Of a stretch of 64,000 nt of DNA, positions 1 to 7,374 are shown in pieces. This DNA is from CAWELS01 sp964468205. GTDB taxonomy: Bacteria > Acidobacteriota > Terriglobia > Bryobacterales > Bryobacteraceae. The DNA lies in assembly GCA_964468205.1 (NCBI GenBank), contig CAYXVG010000015.1, positions 1 through 64,000 on the forward strand, written 5' to 3'. Each line of letters starts with the position of its first letter. The first letter of the stretch is position 1. Made by a program: the position numbers and the translations under genes. The notes beneath the pieces were generated by a model that had not been told where the DNA came from, ran no database searches, and saw only the letters and a program-made list of their open reading frames with translations.

Positions 1-1
1 G

Positions 2-769
2 AACCGGTATGGGTATGTGCAGGGGGATCCGGTGAATTGGGTGGATCCGGAGGGGCTGTATCGCGTTGAGGGAGAAGCAGTCCAAGATTTCATGGCGTGC
101 CTCGTTTCTCCGTGGACTGGACCGTGGGGGTGGAAGTGTGATCAGAGAATGCGGGACCAGATGCTCTGGTACGTAGAGACCGGAGATCCCGTCGAACACC
201 GGGGAGGGTCTGGCGGTTCAAGTGGATTGAAGGGTACTCGTATTCGATCTGCGGAGTGCAATTCGTTCTTGCCTACCTCCCCCACCGGTGATTTCAGTGG
301 TTCGCTTACCAACAGCGTCGTCAAACGAGTTACTGATGTTTCGAATGGAGATGCCACTCTGGGCGCTCTGATCACGGTTACTTGGTGGGCTGAAAGCCGT
401 TTCTCGCTGCGTCCGATAAACAACGGGACGGCGTTTGGGCCGATGCAGCTTACACCCGGAGCGTGGGATGACGAACTCGGAGATTTCTCATCGAGTGACG
501 TCTATGGCCCGCCGGAGACACGCACGCCTGGCGGCGCCTTCGGGGGTGACCCCGATGTCAACATCGCTGCTGGAGCGCACGTTCTCGGCGGTTTGCTTGG
601 CCGGCATGGTGCAGGACGGGCTGCTGGATTCTATAGAGCGGGTGAAGGACCTTGGGGAAAAACGCCAGCGGGTCAAGAGGCATTTGCTGGCCGCCAGGGT
701 CTGTTCGATAGATGGTCGTCAGGCGGACAGGGGAACCTGATCCGATTTTTCGAGGAGTGTATTCGATGA
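2..769 (+). CDS. RHS-repeat protein C-terminal end with lytic-transglycosylase-like toxin tip (5' truncated by window)
   Basis: The reading frame is open from base 2 and starts with NRYGYVQGDPVNWVDPEGL, the conserved core end of RHS/YD-repeat proteins, after which the variable toxin tip begins. About 120 residues into the tip comes ESRF, then NNGTAFGPMQLTPGAW, matching the SLT/goose-lysozyme pattern (catalytic Glu in ESxF, then GxMQLxPxA). I infer a peptidoglycan-cleaving tip acting in a rival's periplasm or at the own cell wall. Most of the protein lies left of the window. The stop overlaps the next start (ATGA), so the two genes are translationally coupled, as toxin-immunity pairs often are. 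The RHS call is firm; the enzymatic class of the tip rests on one motif block. Confidence 0.8.
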   Translation, partial: NRYGYVQGDPVNWVDPEGLYRVEGEAVQDFMACLVSPWTGPWGWKCDQRMRDQMLWYVETGDPVEHRGGSGGSSGLKGTRIRSAECNSFLPTSPTGDFSGSLTNSVVKRVTDVSNGDATLGALITVTWWAESRFSLRPINNGTAFGPMQLTPGAWDDELGDFSSSDVYGPPETRTPGGAFGGDPDVNIAAGAHVLGGLLGRHGAGRAAGFYRAGEGPWGKTPAGQEAFAGRQGLFDRWSSGGQGNLIRFFEECIR

Positions 770-1461
770 TCGCGCGCCTTTGCCTGATATTTGTGCTTCT
801 GTCCGCAGGGCTAATGGCCAAAGAACTCGCTCGTTCCTGTTCGCAACGAGCGACGAAACCTTGCAAGGCGATTGTTATACGGGAATCGGTTGTCTGGTAC
901 CTGGTACCAGGTGACGACCGTTCCTACGAGCGCAAGTTGGGCCCATATGTCGCCGAGGTGCAGGATATCGTGGCACAGGACGAGGCGCCGGTTAGGAGAT
1001 TCGCCTTTTCGAATGGCTGGTTCTTCGTCCAAACGTGGGGATTTCAGAGCGAGTATCCGTTTGCTGGCCCTATCGCCCATTTCTACTTCTTCTCCCCGGA
1101 TGGCACGCTTTTCTCAAAGGTGCTTGGGGACATCCGAATAGATGACCTACTTCACGGCGACGTTCTCGGTACAGGAACGGAGATGTTGATCGTTTCGTTG
1201 AGCGGCGGACCCGCCATTGCAGTCACAACCAGAGTCTGGATGATGACGCCGGCGGGGCCTAGGAAAGTTCTTGATCTCCACGGGAGATTGGTTCGAGTTG
1301 AGAGGTCACAGGGTTTGTTGAACCTTCCGGGGCTCATTGTTCGGCAAGTGACCACGGGCGAAGGCGGCCACGACGACTTTTGGCGCGACGTCTTTTACAA
1401 ATGGAACGAATCCGCGGGGGAGTTCGAAGGTCAGGGCGGAACCGACGAAAGGGAGAAGTAG
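766..1461 (+). CDS. Secreted protein of unknown family, putative immunity to the RHS tip
   Basis: A 231-residue protein starting at the ATG that overlaps the RHS stop. It opens with a clear signal peptide (MIARLCLIFVLLSAGLMA) and so should be exported. The mature part is rich in Trp, Phe and Tyr (GWFFVQTWGF, AHFYFFSPDGTLF) and looks like a compact beta protein; I recognise no family. A periplasmic location is where an inhibitor of a peptidoglycan hydrolase would have to act, and its place directly after the toxin tip and before an orphan RHS scrap is the usual position of an immunity gene. An in-frame start further upstream exists but lies within the RHS gene and lacks a signal peptide. Function is inferred from context only. 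Confidence 0.6.
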   Translation: MIARLCLIFVLLSAGLMAKELARSCSQRATKPCKAIVIRESVVWYLVPGDDRSYERKLGPYVAEVQDIVAQDEAPVRRFAFSNGWFFVQTWGFQSEYPFAGPIAHFYFFSPDGTLFSKVLGDIRIDDLLHGDVLGTGTEMLIVSLSGGPAIAVTTRVWMMTPAGPRKVLDLHGRLVRVERSQGLLNLPGLIVRQVTTGEGGHDDFWRDVFYKWNESAGEFEGQGGTDEREK

Positions 1462-1701
1462 GTGGTTTGGGATGCGGCGGGGCGGTTGACGGGGTTGCAC
1501 CGGCCGTCGGCGAATCCGTCGAATCCGTGGTATTACGCGGAGAGTTTCGAGTACAATGCGCGGGGGCAGTTGACGCGGATGTGGGCGAACAGCAACTGGG
1601 GGGAGGATCCGAGCGTGGAGGTCGAGTATGAGTATCCGGTGGCGAACGCGGGGCGGGTGTCGGTGATGCGGAATAGTTTGAGCGGGGAGGAGGTGGAGTA
1701 T
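1462..1701 (+). pseudogene. Orphan RHS/YD-repeat fragment
   Basis: Translation in the same frame directly after the preceding stop gives VVWDAAGRLTGLHRP and, further on, FEYNARGQLTRMW and YEYPVANAGRVSVM, which are YD-repeat units. There is no start of its own and no RHS core. The match stops at EVEYW near 1701, where the sequence switches to an unrelated gene in another frame. Such displaced pieces are common beside RHS loci, where tips are swapped by recombination. It is a relic, not an expressed gene. Confidence 0.75.
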
Positions 1702-1702
1702 T

Positions 1703-2195
1703 GGCGAGCCGTTGGTGGACACCGCGCGGTTTGTGGATTCACCTCCCCGCTCGCGGAACGAGGCGCTCGCCTCGCTCCTGCGGCGGTTCGGCATCTGCGA
1801 GGAGCGTGGCAGCGGCATCGACAAGGTTGTATTCCAGGTGGAGCTATACCAACTTCCCGCACCACTCTTCGAGAGCCCAAAGGGTTTCACCCGGGCGGTG
1901 CTTTTCGCCCATAGACCGCTGTCCGCGATGGACAAATCAGACCGGATCCGCGCCTGCTACCTGCACGCATGCCTTTGCCATGTCATGCGCAAAGAGATGA
2001 CCAACAAACACCACCTTGCGGCAACGCTTTGGCGTGGAGGCGCACAACCGCGCTATAGTGTCCCGAATTATCCGAGAGGCGGTCGAATCGGGAGCCGTTG
2101 CTCCGGTGGATTCGGATGCACCGCCTAAGCTGATGAAATATCTCCTTTTGGGGGCGGTAGCTCCAGAGATGCGGGGTTCTCATGGTACTACTTGA
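1703..2195 (+). pseudogene. C-terminal fragment of an ATP-binding (AlbA_2/Schlafen, RecG-like) regulator, frameshifted
   Basis: From 1703 the frame reads GEPLVDTARFVDSPPRSRNE, then LLRRFGICEERGSGIDKVV, the typical C-terminal part of AlbA_2/Schlafen-domain ATP-binding proteins (SRN...EERGSGI). It follows the RHS fragment with no N-terminal domain. Near 2005 homology leaves this frame; a shifted frame continues with TLRQRFGVEAHNRAIVSRII and then ESGAVAPVDSDAPPKLMKYL, the expected winged-helix end. The gene is therefore both 5' truncated and frameshifted. Family assignment is from memory of the motif. Confidence 0.65.
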
Positions 2196-2295
2196 CGGGT
2201 ACTTGACCGGACGGCCGCGCGGCCTATGGGATCACCAATAAAACACGCATTATCAATTGGTTACGCTCATGACATTACTTGATGGGTACTTGATC
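2189..2295. repeat. Two imperfect direct repeats of a 20-bp unit
   Basis: The unit TACTTGACGGGTACTTGACC at 2189-2208 recurs at 2276-2295 with only C-to-T changes (TACTTGATGGGTACTTGATC). Each unit itself contains TACTTGA twice. The second copy ends just before the ribosome binding site of the broken hsdR, so it could be a regulator site or a scar of the rearrangement that joined the two relics. Confidence 0.4.
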
Positions 2296-2312
2296 GAAGG
2301 AGGGATCCAGGC

Positions 2313-3455
2313 ATGACCACCGACAGTAAGCGAACGCGGCCTGGAGCGGCTGATCTGCACCCCCCTCACCGGCTCCCCCTGCGATCCGGGAAGCGTACCG
2401 GACGATTCTTCACCCGCCGGCGCCGGCTGGATCCGCGGCTCTTCCGACGACTACGACCGCGAGTACTGCGTGGACCTGACGCAGCTCTCCACCTTTTTGC
2501 AGGAAACTCAACCGGACGCAGCCGAAGCTCTTGACCTCCCCCACGACGGTCCCACCCGCCGCAAGTTCCTCGCGCGCCTCCAGGGTGAGATTACCAAACG
2601 CGGCGCCATCGACGTTCTCCGCCACGGCATCAAGCACGGCCCCCATCACCTCGACCTGTTCTACGGGACACCCTCACCCGGCAACCCCAAGGCCGAGCAA
2701 CGCTTCGCCGCCAACCGCTTCAGCGTCACCCGCCAACTCCGCTACAGCCGCGACGAGACGCAGCTTGCGCTCGATCTGGCGCTCTTCATCAACGGCCTGC
2801 CCGTGGCCACGTTCGAGTTGAAGAATAGTCTGACAAAGCAGACGGTGGCGGACGCCGTCCAACAGTAGCAGCGGGACCGAAACCCGCGCGAGAAGCTCTT
2901 CGAGTTCGGCCGCTGCGTGGTTCACTTCGCGGTCGACGATCACGAGGTTCGCTTCTGCACACACCTGAAGGGGAAAGACTCGTGGTTTCTGCCGTTCAAT
3001 TTGGGCTGGAATGACGGCGCGGGAAATCCGCCAAACCCGGACGGGATCAAGACCGACTACCTTTGGAAGCGCGTCCTCATACGGGAGGGGCTCACGAACA
3101 TTCTCGAGAACTACGCCCAGGTGGTCGAGACGCGCGACGAGCGGACGAGGCGGAAGAGGGCCGTCCAGATCTGGCCGCGGTTCCACCAGCTCGACGCGGT
3201 CCGGAGGCTACTGGCCGACGCCGATGCGAAAAAGCTACTGCCGAACGCCAGCTACTTCGCGTTTACGGCGACGCCCAAGAACAAGACGTTCGAGATTTTC
3301 GGCGCGCCGAAGCCGCAGCCGGACGGGCGCGTGAAGCACGAGCCGTTTCACAGCTACACGATGAAGCAGGCCATCGAGGAGGGTTTCATCCTGGACGTGC
3401 TGCGGCACTACACACCGGTGGACAGCTACTACAGGTTGGTGAAGAGGGTAGAAGG
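2313..3455 (+). pseudogene. hsdR: Type I restriction enzyme R subunit, decayed and internally deleted
   Basis: The start has a good ribosome binding site (GAAGGAGG before ATG). A frameshift near 2325 restores the frame RGLERLICTPLTG, followed by DDYDREYCVDLTQLSTFL and LALDLALFINGLPVATFELK, the HSDR_N nuclease domain including the E-L-K end of its active site. An in-frame TAG lies at 2866-2868; after it the match continues (FEFGRCVVHFAVDDHEVRF, WPRFHQLDAVRRLLADA). It then jumps straight to ASYFAFTATPKNKTFEIFG, skipping the part that carries the helicase Walker A motif, and ends near VDSYYRLVKRVEG. Frameshift, stop, deletion and 3' truncation make it non-functional. No hsdM or hsdS is in the window. 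Confidence 0.85.
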
Positions 3456-3597
3456 CTCCAACGCGGCGAGAGATTCGGACATTCGACACCCCCTTGCTCC
3501 TAACGTGTCAGTGCGCAAGGATATTTGCCACCAGGAAAGAAACCTCGACTCCGCATCCATGTCGCGCTTAACCGGCCAATCGGTAGATCGCACAGCC

Positions 3598-5019
3598 TTA
3601 GCGGCAGAGCGAGTCCGGCGGCTCCAGCGGGGCGGCGGCCGGAGCACGCCCGAGTCGAATCGGACTTCGGGCGCCGCTGGAAATAACCGGAAGATCACTG
3701 GGGCGCGCCTGCCAGTGGGCAAGGAGTGTGCCGGCGGCGGCCCGTTCGGACTCCAGCGGTTCGAACTCCAGTTCCGGACAGTGGTCGCACAGGCGGCGTT
3801 TCGAGCAATGCTCCTGCCAGCAGCCTACCGTTCCGATTTGAGCAAACAGAAGCCGGGTAACGTGGTCAGTGGTCCGGCCTTTGAGGAGTACGACATCCCC
3901 GGGCTCCAGGAATTCCCGCAGAAAGTCGGACGCCCACTGCAGGTAGCGGAAAGTGTGGATCGATTCTGGACGGAAACCTGCCTCAACGAGACGGCGGGCG
4001 CCGTATTCGCTGTAACGTCCGATCAGTACCACCTTGTCGCAGGAGGCAGCGACCGGCTTCGCCAACCGGCGCAAGCTCTGCCGCTCACCGATTTGCGCAT
4101 CGGAACTATTCGTGAACACGAAGATGCGGCGTCCTCCCTCCGCCTGGCGAAGAACATCAAGCGCAGGCTGAATTGTGTCAATACTCGAGCCGAAATCGTC
4201 CCGCAAAACAGTGGCGCCGTTCGGAAGAGGAACCTTCTCCAAACGGGCGGTGAACGGTTCGAACCTCTCGATACCATCTCTGATCTCGGACAGGCTGATG
4301 CCAAGAGAGAGTGCGGCGGTTATGGCCCCAGCGAGGCTGGGTGTCCAGTGTGTTCCGTTCAGGCGGCTCTGAAATTCGGCAGTTTCGCCGGAAGCTGTGA
4401 TCCGAAACCGCAGGCCGTCCGGCCAACTATAGGTCACATCATGTACCCGCACGTCATGCTCCGGTGCGGAACCGAAGAGCAAGACTCGCCCGGGAGCCCT
4501 CGATGCCATGGCGGCCACCCTGGGGTCATCACCATTCAGCACGGCGGTGCCGTTCGCTTTCATGTGCGCCAACAAATCGGATTTCTCAGTCGCGGTCTCG
4601 TCCATGGAACCAAAGTTGCCGACGTGATTCCGACCCACTCTCAGAATGATGGCCATGTCCGGCTCAATTGCGCGGGAGTGCCGCAACATCATGCCCGGCC
4701 GGTCAGTTCCTGTCTCTAACACAGCGAACCTGTGCCAGGGCCTGCACTTAAGCAATCTGCGGGGCATGCGAAGATTGATGCTGCCCTGCGTTTTGAATAC
4801 CGGACCGCGGGACTCCAGTAACCGCGCGAGGACTTCCTTGCAAGTTGTCTTGCCTGAACTGCCCGTGATAGCGATGAAGCGGGTGCGGAACAGGAGACGC
4901 CTCCAGATGTTCGCGACTCTGAAACCCACCGCGCGCTCGACGGGAAGAAGAGATTTCCTCAGTTGCCAGGGAGCGGCCCGCTCTAACAGCATGGGCACAC
5001 CTCGGAAAAACGGCGCCAT
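3598..5019 (-). CDS. Mur ligase family protein (MurF-like) with C-terminal Cys cluster
   Basis: A 473-residue ATP-dependent ligase of the Mur superfamily, related to UDP-MurNAc-tripeptide:D-Ala-D-Ala ligase. Visible motifs are the P-loop GSSGKTT at residues 53-59, the LETGTDRPG block near 101-109, NHVG at 131-134 with a downstream EKSDLL, and LNGDDP at 161-166; the last domain has LKGRTTDHVTRLLF near 379-392. It lacks the usual N-terminal UDP-binding domain: the P-loop comes after only ~50 residues, so the substrate may not be a canonical UDP-muramyl peptide. After the ligase fold comes a tail with Cys 400, 405, 411 and 414 (C-x4-C-x5-C-x2-C) that could bind metal, then a Pro/Ala-rich end. 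It stands alone and should not be equated with essential murF without a search. Confidence 0.75.
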   Translation of the reverse strand: MAPFFRGVPMLLERAAPWQLRKSLLPVERAVGFRVANIWRRLLFRTRFIAITGSSGKTTCKEVLARLLESRGPVFKTQGSINLRMPRRLLKCRPWHRFAVLETGTDRPGMMLRHSRAIEPDMAIILRVGRNHVGNFGSMDETATEKSDLLAHMKANGTAVLNGDDPRVAAMASRAPGRVLLFGSAPEHDVRVHDVTYSWPDGLRFRITASGETAEFQSRLNGTHWTPSLAGAITAALSLGISLSEIRDGIERFEPFTARLEKVPLPNGATVLRDDFGSSIDTIQPALDVLRQAEGGRRIFVFTNSSDAQIGERQSLRRLAKPVAASCDKVVLIGRYSEYGARRLVEAGFRPESIHTFRYLQWASDFLREFLEPGDVVLLKGRTTDHVTRLLFAQIGTVGCWQEHCSKRRLCDHCPELEFEPLESERAAAGTLLAHWQARPSDLPVISSGARSPIRLGRAPAAAPLEPPDSLCR

Positions 5020-5035
5020 CCTGGAATCGTAGCAT

Positions 5036-5436
5036 GCCCCTAGCCCGCTTCTGTCAGGGACTGCGCTGGCAGGTCAAGCGGAGCCTGGACAACCCTCCCG
5101 GAGAACCGCGCTTGCATAGAATTAGGACAATCGAATATACTAATATTAAAGTACCCTTGACCGAGTTCGCGGTTAGAAAGCGAAGACCACAGCCTGACGG
5201 GCCTTTATGTCGCCACTTCGTGAGTTGCACGCGGCCGGACTGATTACCTGCATCTTCGTTGCATGCGGCGGTCTGCTGGGCCGCCTTGCAAAGGGGTCAG
5301 CTACTCTACACCGTCATTTCGCCAAGAGGCGCGGGCGGGTTGAACGCGGCGCCGCCACCAACACAAATCCGCGGCCGTTCCGGGTTTCCGTCCCGCGGGC
5401 AGCCGGCCGGCTCGGCCAGAAAGGGCTGCCCCGGCA
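5036..5436. other. Intergenic region, no gene seen
   Basis: About 400 bases between the divergent Mur ligase and ArsR genes. Short open frames have no recognisable product. An AT-rich island near 5130-5155 (ATATACTAATATTAAAGTA) is the most promoter- or operator-like piece and could serve the ArsR gene downstream; no defined -35/-10 pair was identified. Confidence 0.4.
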
Positions 5437-5766
5437 ATGGAAGACTTAAGACAATTCAAAGCCGAGATCTTTCAGGCCTTGGCGCATCCCACGCGAATTG
5501 CCATCGTCGAAACATTGCGTGACGGAGAGAAGTCCGCCGGACAGATCACCCAAGAACTCGAGTTGGAACAAGCCAACGGATCCCAGCATCTGGCCGTCCT
5601 GCGAACGAAGCACGTGGTGACAACCCGCAAAGAAGGCAACCAGGTGTTTTATGGGCTCCGTGATCAAGCGCTGATCGAGGTGCTGGATCTTCTAAAGCGC
5701 TATTTCCACTCACAGATTTCCGAAGCCAAGTCAGCGCTTGCGGAAATGCAGAAAGAGGCACGTTGA
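5437..5766 (+). CDS. ArsR-family winged-helix transcriptional regulator
   Basis: A 109-residue DNA-binding repressor of the ArsR/SmtB type. FQALAHPTRIAIVETLRDGE at residues ~11-30 is the family signature, followed by the helix-turn-helix (GQITQELELEQANGSQHLAV) and the beta-wing (VVTTRKEGNQVFYGL). The canonical ELCVCDL metal site in the recognition helix is absent (ITQELELEQ), so it probably does not sense arsenite in the classical way. The end is a charged helix. A small MerR-like protein starts 4 bases after the stop, indicating one transcript. The target is unknown; autoregulation from the AT-rich upstream region is a reasonable guess. Confidence 0.85.
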   Translation: MEDLRQFKAEIFQALAHPTRIAIVETLRDGEKSAGQITQELELEQANGSQHLAVLRTKHVVTTRKEGNQVFYGLRDQALIEVLDLLKRYFHSQISEAKSALAEMQKEAR

Positions 5767-5770
5767 AAAG

Positions 5771-6052
5771 ATGACCTATCGATCATTTACAACCGCTGCA
5801 ACAAACGTGGGAGCCGATGAGCAGACCATGTTGGAGTTTGAGCGCCATGGCTGGATCAAGGTGGTCGTGAAAGACGGACATTCGTTTGTCTCCACGCCAG
5901 ATGAATACCGCTGCCGGTTCATCCTTCACCTGCGCCGGAAGCTGATGCTGAACGACAAGGAAATCGAGGTCGTCCTGACCCACGAGCGCAGCCCCTATTC
6001 GGTCGCTCAGGTATCGACTATCCTCGCGCAGCACGCCGCCGGCGAGTTATAA
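5771..6052 (+). CDS. Small MerR/CbpM-like protein co-transcribed with ArsR
   Basis: A 93-residue protein read from the ATG at 5771; an upstream in-frame start would overlap the ArsR gene. The central part (DEYRCRFILHLRRKLMLNDKEIEVVLTHE followed by SPYSVAQV) resembles the MerR/CbpM group, in which a tyrosine-arginine helix precedes a short dimerisation helix, but the classical MerR N-terminal HTH is not obvious. The close spacing to the ArsR gene suggests a partner or modulator of that regulator, or co-regulation with it. Family placement is tentative. Confidence 0.55.
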   Translation: MTYRSFTTAATNVGADEQTMLEFERHGWIKVVVKDGHSFVSTPDEYRCRFILHLRRKLMLNDKEIEVVLTHERSPYSVAQVSTILAQHAAGEL

Positions 6053-6324
6053 ACCAAACGTTTCTCGCCGCGGCCGTGCCCCCCGCCGGTCAGGTTCAGC
6101 CAGTAGTCCTCTGTCAACGTAGCCGTGTGCGTGGCCGTAGCCGTAGCCACGACTACGGTGAACCGGTACGTTCGCAGAGGCTGATTCTGCCAGGGCGGTT
6201 ATGCTCCCCCCACGTGTTCCTTGGAACTCGCCAACCTTCCGAGAGTACGAAGCGAATCGGTTAAGCTGACAACTGCCCGGAAGAATGGTTCCAAGAACTT
6301 GCTGAAATGAAGGGACGAGCAACT

Positions 6325-6414
6325 GGCGGAGAGAGAGGGATTCGAACCCTCGATAGAGTTACCCCTATACACGCTTTCCAAGCGTGCGCCTTCAGCCACT
6401 CGGCCATCTCTCCG
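6325..6414 (-). tRNA. tRNA-Ser (anticodon GGA), CCA encoded
   Basis: The minus strand folds as a class II tRNA. The acceptor stem GGAGAGA (6408-6414) pairs with TCTCTCC (6329-6335). The D arm (GCCGAGTGGCTGAAGGC), anticodon stem-loop CGCTTGGAAAGCG with GGA at 6378-6380, an extended variable arm typical of serine, and a T arm with GGTTCGAATCC are all present. Discriminator G is followed by a genomically encoded CCA (6325-6327). It reads UCC and UCU codons. Confidence 0.96.
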
Positions 6415-6480
6415 GCGCATACTATTGGAGTCTTCACCTATTCTAACCGAGGGCCGGGGCAGTGTCACCCGGGCGCTCCC

Positions 6481-7374
6481 TCAATAGATCCGCTGGCTCC
6501 CCCGGTAAAGAAAATCGCGGGCGCGCAAAAACCACTCGGGGCCCGAAGGTTTACTCACCTCTTCAGCCGCGCAGAACGTGGCGACGTCCATGTTCAGGCC
6601 GCGCAGCAGATGATTGCCCATCTCTTCCCGGCTCATGCCCGTCTCCTCCTCTTTCCGCCGCGCGATTGAAAGGTCCTCCAGAGTGTTCCGCCTGATCAGC
6701 CAGCGGCCGCTGTCCACTCCATTGTGTCCCGTTTCCGTCTCGCCACAGAGATAGGCCCGCAACGGACTCAGGACCGCGGCATCGGCCGGCGAACTCGCGC
6801 TCGGCAGCCTGGCTGGTACCGGCCGTTCGAGCGGCGCAATCACGTCGGAGACCCGCACCTCCATCGGGTAGACGAGCCAATGGCCGTTCACGCTGAGCTG
6901 CGGTTCCAGCTTGTAACGCTTCCAATCCACGGACGCCGGGACATAAACGTCCATCAGGAATGACTCCACCTTCTGATTAGGCAGCCCGTGATAAGGATCC
7001 GGCACATGCCCGAGGTAGGGCGACTTCACCGGCAGCAGGCGGTCCGGCGTCCAGCCGTCTTCGCCCCGCGTCCACATCTCCTTGTAGACTTTGATTTCGA
7101 AGATGTCTTCCGGATAGGTCCCAATGTAGAGATAGAAATGCTTGCCCGGTGGCGGCTCCACCACCACCCGGAAGGTGAAATGCGAGTTGCGCGCCAGTAG
7201 CGGGGAGAGGATCTCGCGCGGCCGCCCGCCCCGGTCCTGGGGCAGGATCTCGCCAAACGGATCCACGCGCCGGAACTCGGAATAGATGCGCATCTCCTGC
7301 GCCCGCGCCTCCCCGGCCAGCCACGAGCCGGCGGCGAGCGTCAGCATCCCAAAGCAGAGCGCTCCCCTGCTCAT
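6481..7374 (-). CDS. Secreted hypothetical protein, coupled to the ThuA gene
   Basis: A 297-residue protein. I chose the ATG at 7374 because it overlaps the upstream ThuA stop as ATGA and gives a direct signal peptide (MSRGALCFGMLTLAAGSWLAGEARA); an in-frame start seven codons earlier has no better support. The first mature part (EMRIYSEFRRVDPFGEIL, then SHFTFRVVVEPP and FYLYIGTYPEDIF) looks like an Ig-like beta domain. A segment with SGRWLIRRNTLEDLSIARRK and FLYRGSQRIY ends it. I recognise no catalytic motif and no family name. Co-translation with a ThuA protein suggests a role in the same sugar or surface process. Confidence 0.7.
   Translation of the reverse strand: MSRGALCFGMLTLAAGSWLAGEARAQEMRIYSEFRRVDPFGEILPQDRGGRPREILSPLLARNSHFTFRVVVEPPPGKHFYLYIGTYPEDIFEIKVYKEMWTRGEDGWTPDRLLPVKSPYLGHVPDPYHGLPNQKVESFLMDVYVPASVDWKRYKLEPQLSVNGHWLVYPMEVRVSDVIAPLERPVPARLPSASSPADAAVLSPLRAYLCGETETGHNGVDSGRWLIRRNTLEDLSIARRKEEETGMSREEMGNHLLRGLNMDVATFCAAEEVSKPSGPEWFLRARDFLYRGSQRIY

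Noticed and set aside
3456..4719. Continuation of the hsdR frame into a 600-codon protein
   Set aside because: hsdR similarity ends near 3455; beyond that the frame is antisense to the Mur ligase.
6120..6165. GTAGCC-type mini repeats and a 6-bp inverted repeat before the tRNA
   Set aside because: Too short and irregular to call a repeat element, CRISPR unit or attachment site.
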